Source of the DNA: Lentisphaerae bacterium RIFOXYA12_64_32
GTDB lineage: Bacteria; Verrucomicrobiota; Lentisphaeria; Oligosphaerales; YB12-FULL-65-16
DNA: 53,486 bases
Assembly (NCBI GenBank): GCA_001803235.1
Contig: MHBL01000167.1
Coordinates: 1 to 53,486, forward strand
Direction of reading: 5' to 3'
Shown here: piece after piece, positions 8,506-17,074 of the stretch
Layout: each line of letters begins with the position of its first letter
Position numbering within the stretch: the first letter of the stretch is position 1
The notes under the pieces: generated by a model
Seen by the model: the letters and a program-made list of their open reading frames with translations, nothing else
What the model was told of the DNA's origin: nothing
Databases searched by the model: none
Position numbers and translations under genes: made by a program

Positions 8506-9405
8506 TCACCTCAGCACCAGGACAAAGGCCAGGGCAGCCAGGGCCCCCGCCGCGGCGAGCAGGTGCGGAACCCGCACCAGGCGCACCCGCGCCGTAACGG
8601 ATTCGACCACACCCACCACAACAGCCAGCAGCAGCATGCCCGCCAGGCCGATCACCGTGTTGGCAACCCATGGCACACCGGCGACGGTCGGAACGAGCAT
8701 GCCAACGATCAAAGCCCCAAGGACCCAGAGTTTCAGCGCCGCCGAGTACAGGATGAGCGCCAGATCGGGGCCGCTGTGATCCAGAACCATGACTTCGTGG
8801 ATCATAGTCAACTCCAGGTGTGTATTGGGGTCATCGAACGGCACGCGCGAATTCTCGCACAAGAACACGATAACCAAGGCCCCGGCGGCCAGGGCGAGTT
8901 CGGGCGACAGCGGCACGGCAGCCGGCAGGATTCCCGACAGCGACAGCGACCCAGCCTTGCGCGCCGCGGCGGCCAGCGCGAGCAGGAGCGCCGGCTCGGC
9001 CAGGGCGGCGAACTGCACCTCACGGCTGGCACCCATGCCTTCGAAGCTGGACCCCGTGTCCAGCGCCGCAACGACAGTGAAAAAACGCATCAAGCCCAGC
9101 ACATAGGCGAGCAACAGCAGATCACCGTTGAAGTGCAGCGGCGCGGCGGCGCCGCCGAACGGAATCAGGGCCAAGGCCGCCAGCACGGCGGCCAGTCCCA
9201 CGACCGGCCCGGCCTGGAACACCCAGGTGGTCGTCTGGCTGTAAACCGCACCTTTGCGCAACAGCTTCGCCAAGTCCCAGTACAACTGCAGCACCGGCGG
9301 GCCGCGGCGGCCGGCAAAAAACGCTTTCGTACGGTTGATCACCCCGAGGAGAAGGGGTGCCAACAGCAGGCCCAGGAACAGATGGACAAGGGGTGCTGAA
9401 GTCAT
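8506..9405 (-). CDS. hyfC: Hyf/Ehr-type membrane anchor subunit (HyfC / NuoH-like)
   Basis: A 299-residue membrane protein of the NADH dehydrogenase subunit H / HycD / HyfC family. It joins the soluble electron-transfer arm to the antiporter arm. Family signatures include the charged loop NRTKAFFAGRRGPPVLQLYWDLAKLLRKG and the ENSRVPFDDPNTHLELTMIHE region, whose acidic residues form the NuoH E-channel equivalent. The start at 9405 lies 5 bases after the HyfB stop. A longer frame to 9477 would overlap hyfB and adds a non-family N-terminus. Confidence 0.92.
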   Translation of the reverse strand: MTSAPLVHLFLGLLLAPLLLGVINRTKAFFAGRRGPPVLQLYWDLAKLLRKGAVYSQTTTWVFQAGPVVGLAAVLAALALIPFGGAAAPLHFNGDLLLLAYVLGLMRFFTVVAALDTGSSFEGMGASREVQFAALAEPALLLALAAAARKAGSLSLSGILPAAVPLSPELALAAGALVIVFLCENSRVPFDDPNTHLELTMIHEVMVLDHSGPDLALILYSAALKLWVLGALIVGMLVPTVAGVPWVANTVIGLAGMLLLAVVVGVVESVTARVRLVRVPHLLAAAGALAALAFVLVLR

Positions 9406-9410
9406 GGGGT

Positions 9411-11393
9411 TCAGAGTTTCCAGATGAGCAAGACCAAGAGCGTCAAGACCAAGTAGAGCACGTACACTTGGATACACCCGCTCTGCATGACGCGCACGCG
9501 CGACAGGACCCGGCCGGTGGCATTGAACAGCGGCGCGTACAGGCTTTCGCGAGACACATCAGGGGTCTCCGTCTCGATGTTCGCGGCCGTGGGAAAATGG
9601 ACGTCCGGGAGCCGCATGTGCTTGCGCGTCCGCAGGAGCACCTCGAAGAAATCGGTGAGCGGCTGCGCGAACGAGGAGGCGGTGTACTGCATACGTGGTG
9701 AGGGCGCGGCGTAGCCGCAGTCCCAAGTCACGGCACGGCGCACATCGCGGCCGGTGAGGAGCCAGCGCTTCCACGCGGCGAACAGCAGGGCGGCCAGCAG
9801 GACGCCGGCGCTGATGCCGCTCACCCACACAAGCAAGGGCCCGGCCGTCTGCAACGGCGCAATGGCGGCGGCCCCGGCCAAGGGCGCCACGGCCGTGGCC
9901 AGGGCCGGCAGGAGGAAGGGCGCCAACAGCCCGCCCGCCAGACAGGCCCCGGCAAGCAGGAGCATGGGAACGGTCATCAGCCGTCCCGACTCGTGCGCCG
10001 CGGCCGCCGCGGCGCCGCGCGGCTCGCCGAGAAACACGATGCCGAAAGCCTTGGTGAAGCACGCCACGGCCAGGCCACCGATCAATGCCAAGGCCAGGAT
10101 CACCAGCACCAGCGGCGCGGCTACGGGTGCGGCGCCGTTGACCGTGCCCTGGAACGCCCCGGCATAGATGAGGAATTCGCTGATGAAACCGTTCAGCGGC
10201 GGCAGACCGGAGATGGCCACCGCGCCGGTCAGGAAGGTCAGGCCGGTCAGCGGCATGCGGCGCAGCAGTCCGCCCAGATGGTCGATCTCACGGGTGTGCA
10301 CCGCGTGCAGGACTGAGCCGGCGCCCAGGAACAACAGGCCTTTGAACACGGCATGATTGACCACGTGCAGCAGCCCGCCGGCGAACCCAAGCGCGGCCAC
10401 CACAGGCGCCCCGGCGCTGAGGCCGATCAGTCCCACGCCGAGCCCCAGAATGATGATGCCGATATTCTCGACGCTGTGATAGGCCAGGAGTCGTTTCAGG
10501 TCATGCTGCGCCAGCGCGAAAAGCACGCCCAGGATTCCGGACACCGCGCCCACGATGAGCAGCAGCCAACCCCACCAGGCCGGCGGCGCGCCCGGCGTGG
10601 CCACCAGAAAGGAAAGGACCCGCACCAGCCCGTAGATGCCCGTCTTGAGCATGACTCCGGACATGACCGCCGACACGTGGCTGGGCGCGGCCGGGTGCGC
10701 CTCGGGCAGCCAGACATGCAGGGGCATGATGCCCGCCTTGGTCCCGAACCCGATCACCGCCAGGACGAAACACACGCCCGCCTGCGCCGGCCCCAGGCAA
10801 CCTGCGAACTGCGCAAAGTCCAGGGACCCCGCGGCCTGGCCGAACGAGAGGAACATCGGCAGCAGGAACGCCGTGCCGATGTGCGTGGCCACCAAGTAGG
10901 TCCAGGCGGCGTTGCGTACCTCTTTTCGCCGGTTTTCGAACGCGACCAGGAAGAAGGATGAGAACGCCATCAACTCCCAGGCCAGGAGGAACAACAGCGC
11001 ATTGCGCGCCAGGCAGACCAGGACCATACTGGCGACCAGCAGGTTGTAGCACAGCCACGACGAGCCAATCGAGTACTTGCCGATGTACGGGCGCAAGTAC
11101 TCGATACCGTAGACCGCTCCGAGCGCCGACAGCCCGAGTATCGGCAGAATGAACAAGGCCGACAGCGCGTCGAGCTGCACACAGAACCGTCCGAACGGCA
11201 TGGCCCAGGGCAGCTCGGTGGACAACACCTCGCCGCCCCGCAGGACGGTCAACGCCGGCACCAGCGCCAGCATGGCGGCCGCCACCGGCCCGGCCGCGCC
11301 CGCGACGCTGGCCGCCGTCGGCCGCGACCGGAGCAGGAACGCCGCCACTCCCGAGAGCAGCAGCAGAAGCAGAGCCAGCATCAGAATGGTCAT
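9411..11393 (-). CDS. hyfB: Hyf/Ehr-type antiporter-like subunit (HyfB / NuoL-like)
   Basis: First gene of the six-gene minus-strand operon. It is a 660-residue protein with about 16 hydrophobic segments, similar in length to HyfB. Channel residues are visible in LLAWELMAFSSFFLVAFE (Glu) and AQHDLKRLLAYHSVENIG (Lys). The SHVSAVMSGVMLKTGIYGL motif is typical of the family. It is a predicted H+ or Na+ translocating module. The C-terminal hydrophobic helix follows a soluble stretch of about 80 residues, as in HyfB. A second antiporter subunit (hyfF) is present, so the complex would carry two pumping modules. Confidence 0.93.
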   Translation of the reverse strand: MTILMLALLLLLLSGVAAFLLRSRPTAASVAGAAGPVAAAMLALVPALTVLRGGEVLSTELPWAMPFGRFCVQLDALSALFILPILGLSALGAVYGIEYLRPYIGKYSIGSSWLCYNLLVASMVLVCLARNALLFLLAWELMAFSSFFLVAFENRRKEVRNAAWTYLVATHIGTAFLLPMFLSFGQAAGSLDFAQFAGCLGPAQAGVCFVLAVIGFGTKAGIMPLHVWLPEAHPAAPSHVSAVMSGVMLKTGIYGLVRVLSFLVATPGAPPAWWGWLLLIVGAVSGILGVLFALAQHDLKRLLAYHSVENIGIIILGLGVGLIGLSAGAPVVAALGFAGGLLHVVNHAVFKGLLFLGAGSVLHAVHTREIDHLGGLLRRMPLTGLTFLTGAVAISGLPPLNGFISEFLIYAGAFQGTVNGAAPVAAPLVLVILALALIGGLAVACFTKAFGIVFLGEPRGAAAAAAHESGRLMTVPMLLLAGACLAGGLLAPFLLPALATAVAPLAGAAAIAPLQTAGPLLVWVSGISAGVLLAALLFAAWKRWLLTGRDVRRAVTWDCGYAAPSPRMQYTASSFAQPLTDFFEVLLRTRKHMRLPDVHFPTAANIETETPDVSRESLYAPLFNATGRVLSRVRVMQSGCIQVYVLYLVLTLLVLLIWKL

Positions 11394-11654
11394 TGTCGGT
11401 ACCGGTTATTCTGGGGGGTAACGGCTCGGGTGTTCAGTGTTCGGTGTTCAGTGTTCAGGAAAGAAACGCACCCGACGGCATTGCATTCGCCCCAAGGCTC
11501 AGCCCGAACACCGAACACGGAACACAGAAGCCCTGATCCCAACACGCTCGGCGGAGCACTTGAGTCGTTACGGCGGGTATTCATTCCTGACACGTGGCAC
11601 CTGAAATCTAAGACCTGACACCTGAAACCAAACACCCGAAACCCACACCACGGT
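11394..11654. repeat. Intergenic degenerate word repeats (TTCAGTG and CTGAAACC types)
   Basis: No gene is supported. 11431-11458 repeats GTGTTCAGTGTTCGGTG-like words. 11504-11526 holds their inverse (CCGAACACCGAACACGG). 11588-11645 is a run of variants of CACCTGAAATC / CCTGACACCTGAAACC. The first pair could fold into a stem-loop upstream of hyfB. Confidence 0.6.
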
Positions 11655-12326
11655 CTAAGGGATGTGGTTTTCCGCGTGTCGGGCGGCGGCGAGGATGTCC
11701 TCTGCCCGCGCCTGCCGGCGCAACGCCGTCTTGAAGTCGGTGTTGTGGAGGATGTAGGCGAGCCGCGACAGAAGGTGCAGATGCACGCGAACGGTGGGGC
11801 TGATCAGAACAAACAGCGATGTGACCGGCTTGTTATCCGGCGCACCATAGTCCACCGGGTTGGCCAGCAGTGCCAGTGTGACCGTTGGCCGCGTGACATT
11901 CAGCACGATCGGGTTCCGCGGATGCGGAATGGCAATACCATCGCCCACACCGGTCGAACCCAGCGCTTCGCGCGCCAGCAGGACCTGCTGCAGGAACTTG
12001 CGATCGACGGCAGCGGGCAACGGAAGTCGCTGCACGATCGCCGCGAACACCGCTTCCTTGTCGGTGCCGGAAATGCCCGGCAGCACACCGCCGGCGACCA
12101 ACGCGTCGGTAATCCGCGGCAGCGCGTCAGGCGCTCCATCCGTTTGCAGCAGTTCAGGGTCGACCCGGGTCCCGGTCACCGTGGCCCATTCGAGCAATTC
12201 CTGCCGGTTGAAACGGCACTTGCCGTTGACCGTACACGCCGGCAGCCCCCTCTCTTCCATCCACTGATGAACCACTTCTTCGGCGACGTTGAACAGCCTT
12301 GCGGCGTCCTTGATGTGCAAGTCCAT
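11655..12326 (-). CDS. Helix-turn-helix domain fused to PTS EIIA (PtsN-like) regulator
   Basis: About 223 residues. The N-terminal 50 residues resemble an excisionase/MerR-type winged helix (LHIKDAARLFNVAEEVVHQWME). The rest is a fructose/nitrogen-type PTS EIIA domain, with the phosphorylated histidine at H135 in GIAIPHPRNP and a second conserved HLHLLSRLAYIL helix. Such EIIA-Ntr-like proteins act as phosphorylation-state regulators, often of K+ or carbon metabolism. The start at 12326 fits the domain border; a longer frame to 12398 adds 24 residues of non-family sequence. It lies upstream of and in the same direction as the hyf operon, so it may regulate ion or energy metabolism. That link is inferred from position only. 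Confidence 0.85.
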   Translation of the reverse strand: MDLHIKDAARLFNVAEEVVHQWMEERGLPACTVNGKCRFNRQELLEWATVTGTRVDPELLQTDGAPDALPRITDALVAGGVLPGISGTDKEAVFAAIVQRLPLPAAVDRKFLQQVLLAREALGSTGVGDGIAIPHPRNPIVLNVTRPTVTLALLANPVDYGAPDNKPVTSLFVLISPTVRVHLHLLSRLAYILHNTDFKTALRRQARAEDILAAARHAENHIP

Positions 12327-12577
12327 GCCGAATCGTGACTCCAAACACACAGACTGGAAAGGGCGTCTGCAATTTAGCGCCACGTTGGCGGGTTTCAAGG
12401 TGGGGAATTGGCCGCGCGTAATGCGTCGCGGGTGGAACTACTGCGTGCTGGCCCATGCGTGAGACCCCCGTGGCCTTGTGCCACGGGTGAATCGGGTTCG
12501 CCCGCGGGACGCGGGCGCTCCAGGATGCACCACCCTCAGCCTTCAGCTTTCATCCCTCAGCCATCCTTCGTCCTCCC
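12327..12577. repeat. Intergenic repeat: family A fragment plus TTTCATCCCTCAGC words
   Basis: 12418-12520 begins with GTAATGCGTC and GCGGGTGG, then carries GGCCCATGCGTGAGACCCC and a CCCGTGGC/GCCACGGG hairpin followed by GAATCGGGTTCGCCCGC. The same block is found at 49112-49200. It lacks the right end of family A. 12532-12570 holds CAGCCTTCAGCTTTCATCCCTCAGCC, also found at 17037-17066. Confidence 0.7.
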
Positions 12578-13759
12578 TCACCGTCGCTCGACGATCATGG
12601 CCATGCCCTGGCCACCCCCGACGCAGAGTGTGGCGAGGCCGAAGCGCAGGCCGCGGTCGGCGAGGATGTGCAGCAGCGTGACCAGGATCCGCGCGCCACT
12701 GGCGCCGACCGGATGCCCGAGCGCAATGGCGCCGCCGTTCAAGTTGGCGCGCACCGGGTCGACACCCAGTTGCCGGATGACCGCGAGTGACTGCGCGGCA
12801 AACGCCTCGTTCAGTTCGAACGCGTCGATGTCCGTCAGCTTCTTCCCCGCCTTGGCCAAGGCCGCGGTGGTTGCGGGCACCGGCCCGAGCCCCATGCGCG
12901 TGGGGTCGACCCCAGCCGACGCGTAACTCAGAATGCTTGCCAGGGGCCGAATGCCGCGCCGGTCCGCCTCCGCGCGCGACATCAGCACCATGGCGGCGGC
13001 GCCGTCGTTGATGCCCGACGCGTTGCCGGCCGTGACCGTGCCGTCGCCCTTGAACGCCGGCTTGAGCTTTGCCAGCACCTCGACGGTCGTGTCCGGGCGC
13101 GGGAATTCATCGACGCTGAACGGCAGCGGCGCGCCCTTCTTCTGCGACACGGGGACGGGCACGATCTCAGAGGCGAACTTGCCGGCCTGCATGGCTGCAC
13201 CCGCCTTCTGCTGCGACTGCGCCGCGAACTCGTCCTGGTCGCGCCGGCTGATGCCAAGGTCTGTGGCCACGTTCTCGGCCGTGACGCCCATGTGAATGCC
13301 TTCGAGCGGGTCCTGCAACGCGTCGCGCAGAATGACATCGAGCAGTTCGCCGTCACCGAGTCGGTAGCCCCAGCGCGCCTGGCGCAACACGAACGGCGCC
13401 GCGCTCATGTTCTCCATGCCCCCGGCCACCACGATGTCGTGCTCGCCCGCGGCCACCGCCGCCGCGCCGAGCGCCACCGCTTTCAGCCCTGAAGCGCAGA
13501 CCTTGTTGACCGTGAACGCCGGGACGGATTGCGGAATGCCGGCCTTCAGCAGCACCTGCCGCGCCGGGTTCAGCCCCGACCCGGCCTGCAGCACGTGGCC
13601 CAGGATGACTTCGTTCACCGCGTCGGGCGCGACGCCGGCGCGCCTCAGCGCCTCGCGCACTACGGTCGCGCCCAGTTCGGTGACCAGAGTGTCCGCGAAC
13701 GCGCCGCCAAACTTGCCAATGGCAGTCCGCACCGCACCAACAATGACAACTTCACGCAT
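12578..13759 (-). CDS. atoB: Acetyl-CoA C-acetyltransferase (thiolase)
   Basis: A 393-residue degradative or biosynthetic thiolase, full length for the family. The nucleophilic cysteine is C88 in [11 protein letters not shown]. The His in [13 protein letters not shown] and the second Cys in [10 protein letters not shown] complete the active site. It converts 3-ketoacyl-CoA plus CoA to two acyl-CoAs, or the reverse. The start has AAGGA 9 bases upstream. It lies at the end of a minus-strand set with two CoA-transferase subunits, a 3-hydroxyacyl-CoA dehydrogenase-type enzyme and an SDR, consistent with thiolysis of a 3-ketoacyl-CoA. Chain length specificity cannot be read from sequence. Confidence 0.95.
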   Translation of the reverse strand: MREVVIVGAVRTAIGKFGGAFADTLVTELGATVVREALRRAGVAPDAVNEVILGHVLQAGSGLNPARQVLLKAGIPQSVPAFTVNKVCASGLKAVALGAAAVAAGEHDIVVAGGMENMSAAPFVLRQARWGYRLGDGELLDVILRDALQDPLEGIHMGVTAENVATDLGISRRDQDEFAAQSQQKAGAAMQAGKFASEIVPVPVSQKKGAPLPFSVDEFPRPDTTVEVLAKLKPAFKGDGTVTAGNASGINDGAAAMVLMSRAEADRRGIRPLASILSYASAGVDPTRMGLGPVPATTAALAKAGKKLTDIDAFELNEAFAAQSLAVIRQLGVDPVRANLNGGAIALGHPVGASGARILVTLLHILADRGLRFGLATLCVGGGQGMAMIVERR

Positions 13760-14083
13760 GGGAGGGGTTCCTTTGTACTGAAGATGACATGCACCAGAAG
13801 GTTCGAGAAGGTGTGCCCCATTGTCTGCCGCCTCCCTGCGGGGGCTTGGATTTCTCTCTCGTCGTTGCTGGCCACGGGCTCACGCCCGAGGCTACAGGCT
13901 GCCATCCCCTGCGGGGATTGCGCGTTCCCCTCACCTCCCGCCTTTCCCAGTCCCGGTCTTCCCTGAACCCTGACCCCCGAACCCTCCTCTTGGCCCTCCA
14001 CCCTCAACCTGTGCTTGCCTTCCCCTCCCTCGCCCTCACACCACCACTCAGACACCCACACACTCACCCACGGTCTTCCCCCC
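13760..14083. other. Intergenic, C-rich low-complexity region
   Basis: 324 bases without a supported gene. 13960-13990 contains CCTGAACCCTGACCCCCGAACCC words. 13995-14090 is a long pyrimidine-rich tract (runs of CCCTC and CACAC), with almost no G on the plus strand. The gap lies between CoA-transferase subunit B and thiolase, which otherwise look like one operon. Confidence 0.6.
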
Positions 14084-14851
14084 TCACCTTCCGATGACAT
14101 ACCGGTACGGGTCGACCTCGTCGCGGAGGATGCGGAGTTCGTTCGGGCGCGGCGGCTCGCTGTCGGTGACGCGCGCGGCCTTGAGCAGTTCGAACCCGGT
14201 GTTGGCCTGGACCTGCTCGAAGGTCACGCCCGGGTGCAGGCTCTCGACCTGCATGCGCTTCGACTCGGCGTGGAACCCCATGACCGCCAGGTCGGTGATG
14301 ACCTTGTACGGGCCGGTGTCCTTCGGCAGTCCGGCCGCCTCGCGCGCGCCCGGGCCGGTCAGGAAGCCGGGCGAGGTCAGAAAATCCAGCTTGGCGACGA
14401 AGCGGCGCTTGTCGTGCTGCGTCAGCACCATGGTGCGCCAGCAGAGACTCGCGAAATCGTTGGCGCCGCCGCTGCCGGGGAAACGCACCGCCGGCTTGCC
14501 GTGCGGGCCGATGACCGTGGAGTTCAGGTTGCCGTACATGTCGATCTGCGCGCCGCCGAGGAAGGTGTAGTCCACCATGCCGCGCTGGCAGGCTTCCATG
14601 ATGTCGCACATGCTGGTGGCCATGAGCCCTTTGTAGAACGTGCGCGAATCGCCCACCGAGATGGGCATGGAGGGCAGGAGCGGCGCCAGGCCGCCGGCCT
14701 CGAACGCGACGAACAGGCTCGGGGCATGCGTCTTCTGCGCCAGCATCGCGGCCGCGCACGGCGCGCCCGTCCCGACCCCGAGCGTGCTCCCGTCCTCGAG
14801 CAGCCGCGCCGCAATGCAGATCATCAGTTCCATCGCGTTGTAGTCGGGCAT
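14084..14851 (-). CDS. CoA-transferase subunit B (glutaconate/3-oxoacid CoA-transferase family)
   Basis: A 255-residue beta-type subunit of a family I CoA-transferase. The active-site glutamate is probably E51 in FVAFEAGGLAP, close to Glu54 of glutaconate CoA-transferase B. GGAQIDMYGNLNST and FPGSGGANDF are typical of GctB-like proteins. It works with the adjacent subunit A to move CoA from an acyl donor onto a carboxylic acid. AAAGGA lies 7 bases before the ATG. Substrate is unknown: glutaconate, 3-oxoadipate and other 3-keto acids are all possible, and IpdB-like hydrolases are distant relatives. The downstream thiolase favours a 3-keto acid. Confidence 0.88.
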   Translation of the reverse strand: MPDYNAMELMICIAARLLEDGSTLGVGTGAPCAAAMLAQKTHAPSLFVAFEAGGLAPLLPSMPISVGDSRTFYKGLMATSMCDIMEACQRGMVDYTFLGGAQIDMYGNLNSTVIGPHGKPAVRFPGSGGANDFASLCWRTMVLTQHDKRRFVAKLDFLTSPGFLTGPGAREAAGLPKDTGPYKVITDLAVMGFHAESKRMQVESLHPGVTFEQVQANTGFELLKAARVTDSEPPRPNELRILRDEVDPYRYVIGR

Positions 14852-14973
14852 TGGCGGGTCCTTTCACCTGAAACTTGAAACCTCTCGAGGTCTTCGAGAG
14901 CATCGAGATCATCGATATCTTCGCGACCATTCAGAACCTGAAACCCGAAACCTGAAACCTCTCTCCCCGGTTC
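14852..14973. repeat. Degenerate CTGAAACC repeat between CoA-transferase genes
   Basis: 14867-14885 has CACCTGAAACTTGAAACC and 14930-14960 has AACCTGAAACCCGAAACC, with a further unit following. Between them lies TCGAGGTCTTCGAGAGCATCGAGATC, itself a near-repeat of TCGAGATC words. The two subunit genes would normally abut, so this looks inserted. Confidence 0.65.
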
Positions 14974-15975
14974 CTACGCTGACGGCAGCAGCAGTTCCTT
15001 GGCGCGGAGCTGCTTCATCTTCTCCACACCGCCGCAGAGCCGCAGGTAACTGTCGAAATCCGGCACGTCGTAGATGTACTTCTTCAAGAACGCGCGGAAT
15101 GCGTCGAGGTCCTTCTCGACCTCGAGCCATTCGCGCAGGTGCGCCTCGTCGGAGAAGTACTCGCCCGGCATGTTGCCCGGGTACGAACCGTACGGCACTT
15201 CGCACACGGCATCGACGCAGAAGGACGGGATCGTGGTCCAGTACGGCGTGTTGCGGATCTCCTCGTTGCTGACGATGCGTTCCGTGGTGATGATGAGCCG
15301 CTTCGAACAACGCGCCAGGTCGACGTCCGCTACCGTGATGCCCTTGATGCGGCAGTTGCCGTACGCGTCGCACTCGTGCACGTGGATGAACGACACGTCC
15401 GGGTACAGGGCCGGAATGGCGACCAGCTTCTTGCCGGTGAACGGGCAGACAATCTCCTTGCCGGCGCTGCGCTTGAGCGTGTCGGTGCCGAGCATCGACC
15501 GAATGGGGACAAACGGGACACCCGTCACCGCGGCGCGGAACCGGCACGCCAACGCGTAGTTGCTCCACTCGCACACGTCAACCTCGCCGCTCTGCATGAC
15601 ACGCCGGGCGTGCGGTGACAAGCCGCGCGCTTCGAGCCCGACAATGTACGAGGCATCGACGCGCGCCAGCAGCTTTTCCCCGTCCAGGTTGCCGGCGCAC
15701 ATGATCTCGAAGTCGTGCGTCGTGGTGTGGCCCGCAAACCCGAGGTTACGGCGCCGCTGCCGCAGGATCTCGTGCAGCACGGCCGTGGAAATGCGGTTGA
15801 CGCCAAACCCGCCGCTGGCCAGGTAGTCGCCGTCATGGATGAGCTTGGCGACAGCGTCCTTGACGGACATGACCTTGTTGATCAGGGCGCGCGGTTTCTC
15901 CCGGAAGAAGGCGCGTGCCGCATCGGGATCGGGATCTGTGAACAGCGGGCCGAGTCCGGAGGTGAGTTCTGGCAT
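14974..15975 (-). CDS. CoA-transferase subunit A (glutaconate/3-oxoacid CoA-transferase family)
   Basis: A 333-residue alpha-type subunit. The N-terminal SASGGFG-like element is DYLASGGFGVNRI, with GFAGHTTTHDFE following. The CDAYGNCRIKG motif is typical of GctA-like proteins. It has no catalytic Glu of its own and needs subunit B. AGGTGA lies 6 bases before the ATG at 15975, and the gene begins only 6 bases after the stop of the dehydrogenase, so they are cotranscribed. At the C-terminus VPDFDSYLRLCGG resembles the extended GctA form. Confidence 0.88.
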   Translation of the reverse strand: MPELTSGLGPLFTDPDPDAARAFFREKPRALINKVMSVKDAVAKLIHDGDYLASGGFGVNRISTAVLHEILRQRRRNLGFAGHTTTHDFEIMCAGNLDGEKLLARVDASYIVGLEARGLSPHARRVMQSGEVDVCEWSNYALACRFRAAVTGVPFVPIRSMLGTDTLKRSAGKEIVCPFTGKKLVAIPALYPDVSFIHVHECDAYGNCRIKGITVADVDLARCSKRLIITTERIVSNEEIRNTPYWTTIPSFCVDAVCEVPYGSYPGNMPGEYFSDEAHLREWLEVEKDLDAFRAFLKKYIYDVPDFDSYLRLCGGVEKMKQLRAKELLLPSA

Positions 15976-15981
15976 GGTGGG

Positions 15982-16938
15982 TCACCTGTCTTGTTCGTCT
16001 CGCAGCACTTTGAGGAAGCCCAGCAGCACACGGTCGCGCTGGGCGAGGATGCGCGGCAGGTCGGCTTTGGAATAGCCGTAGAAACCGCGGCCGGACTTGG
16101 CGCCGAGCCGGCCCTTCTCCACGAGCCGGCGCAGCGCGACCGGCGCGGTCGTCTCGGCGCTGAGTTCGGGGAACAGGTACTGGCTGATGGCCAGGAAGAT
16201 GTCCAGGCCGCCGAGGTCCGCGGTGCGCAGCGGCCCGAGCAGGCCGTAGCGCAGGCCCGGTCCGGCGGTCATGGCGGTGTCGATGTCTTCGGCTGAGGCA
16301 ATGCCTTCGCTGAGAATGTGTAACGCCTCGCGGACCACGGCGAACTGCAGACGGTTGCCGATGAACCCGGGCACGTCGTGCTTGACCAGGACCGGACGCT
16401 TGCCGAGCCGCCGGCACACGTCCAGGAGCAGCTTGGTGGTGGCAGGGGCGGTGCGCTTGCCCTGCGTCACCTCGACCAGCGGAATGAGGTGCGGCGGGTT
16501 CCAGAAATGCAGGCCGGCGACCAGGTTCGGGCGCTTCGTGAGTCGGCCCATGGCGGTGATCGACAGCCCGGACGTGTTCGAAGCCAGCGCCGTCTTTTTC
16601 GGGCAGAACGCGTCGAACTGCCGGAACATCTGCCGCTTGACCGTCATGTTCTCGGACACGGCCTCGATGAGCAGTTGCGTGCCGGCACAGGCGGCCTTGA
16701 GATCGGTGGTGGGCCTGATGCGCTTTTGCGCCGCACGCGCGTCCTTGGCCGTCAGGCATTTCGCACCGACCAGCGCCGTCTGCGCGCCGGCGATCAGGCT
16801 CATGCCGCGCTCCAGGAACGCATCGGTCGTGTCCACCAGACGCACGTTGCACCCGGCCCGGGCAAACTCACCGGCAATGCCCGCACCCATCGTGCCCGCA
16901 CCGACCACCGTGACGATCTTGATGTCTGCTGCTTTCAT
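15982..16938 (-). CDS. 3-hydroxyacyl-CoA dehydrogenase family NAD enzyme
   Basis: 318 residues. The N-terminal Rossmann fold has VGAGTMGAGIAGEFARAG, with D35-like VDTTD following for NAD. The catalytic region includes SNTSGLSI and LHFWNPPHLIPLVEV, whose His is the catalytic base, with a Glu/Asn helix (DVPGFIGNRLQ). The C-terminal domain ends in KSGRGFYGYS. Family members include 3-hydroxybutyryl-CoA dehydrogenase, L-gulonate 3-dehydrogenase and L-carnitine dehydrogenase. It oxidises a 3-hydroxy group to a 3-keto group. Because the CoA-transferase lies downstream, it may act on a free 3-hydroxy acid before CoA activation; that is inference. Confidence 0.9.
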   Translation of the reverse strand: MKAADIKIVTVVGAGTMGAGIAGEFARAGCNVRLVDTTDAFLERGMSLIAGAQTALVGAKCLTAKDARAAQKRIRPTTDLKAACAGTQLLIEAVSENMTVKRQMFRQFDAFCPKKTALASNTSGLSITAMGRLTKRPNLVAGLHFWNPPHLIPLVEVTQGKRTAPATTKLLLDVCRRLGKRPVLVKHDVPGFIGNRLQFAVVREALHILSEGIASAEDIDTAMTAGPGLRYGLLGPLRTADLGGLDIFLAISQYLFPELSAETTAPVALRRLVEKGRLGAKSGRGFYGYSKADLPRILAQRDRVLLGFLKVLRDEQDR

Positions 16939-17074
16939 GTGCGCCTCACGTATTCGGGGGACGGGGGCGGGGGCGGAAACGGACGAAACGGACCCAACAG
17001 ACCAAACGGACAGCCCAGAGCCCCTTCCGTCTTCCCTCAGCTTTCAGCTTTCATCCCTCAGCCCTCCGTCGTCT
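16939..17074. repeat. Short gap with TTTCATCCCTCAGC word repeats
   Basis: Contains CTCAGCTTTCAGCTTTCATCCCTCAGCC at 17037-17066, matching 12535-12560 closely, and a G-rich run near 16955. No gene. Confidence 0.55.

Noticed and set aside
3661..11393. Functional H2-producing or H2-oxidising NiFe hydrogenase
   Set aside because: The large subunit lacks all four metal-binding cysteines, so the Ehr-type reading is preferred.
12460..12510. Possible tRNA (hairpin with GGTTCG-like sequence)
   Set aside because: No cloverleaf: only one hairpin and no acceptor stem or anticodon arm; the block is repeated in family A elements.
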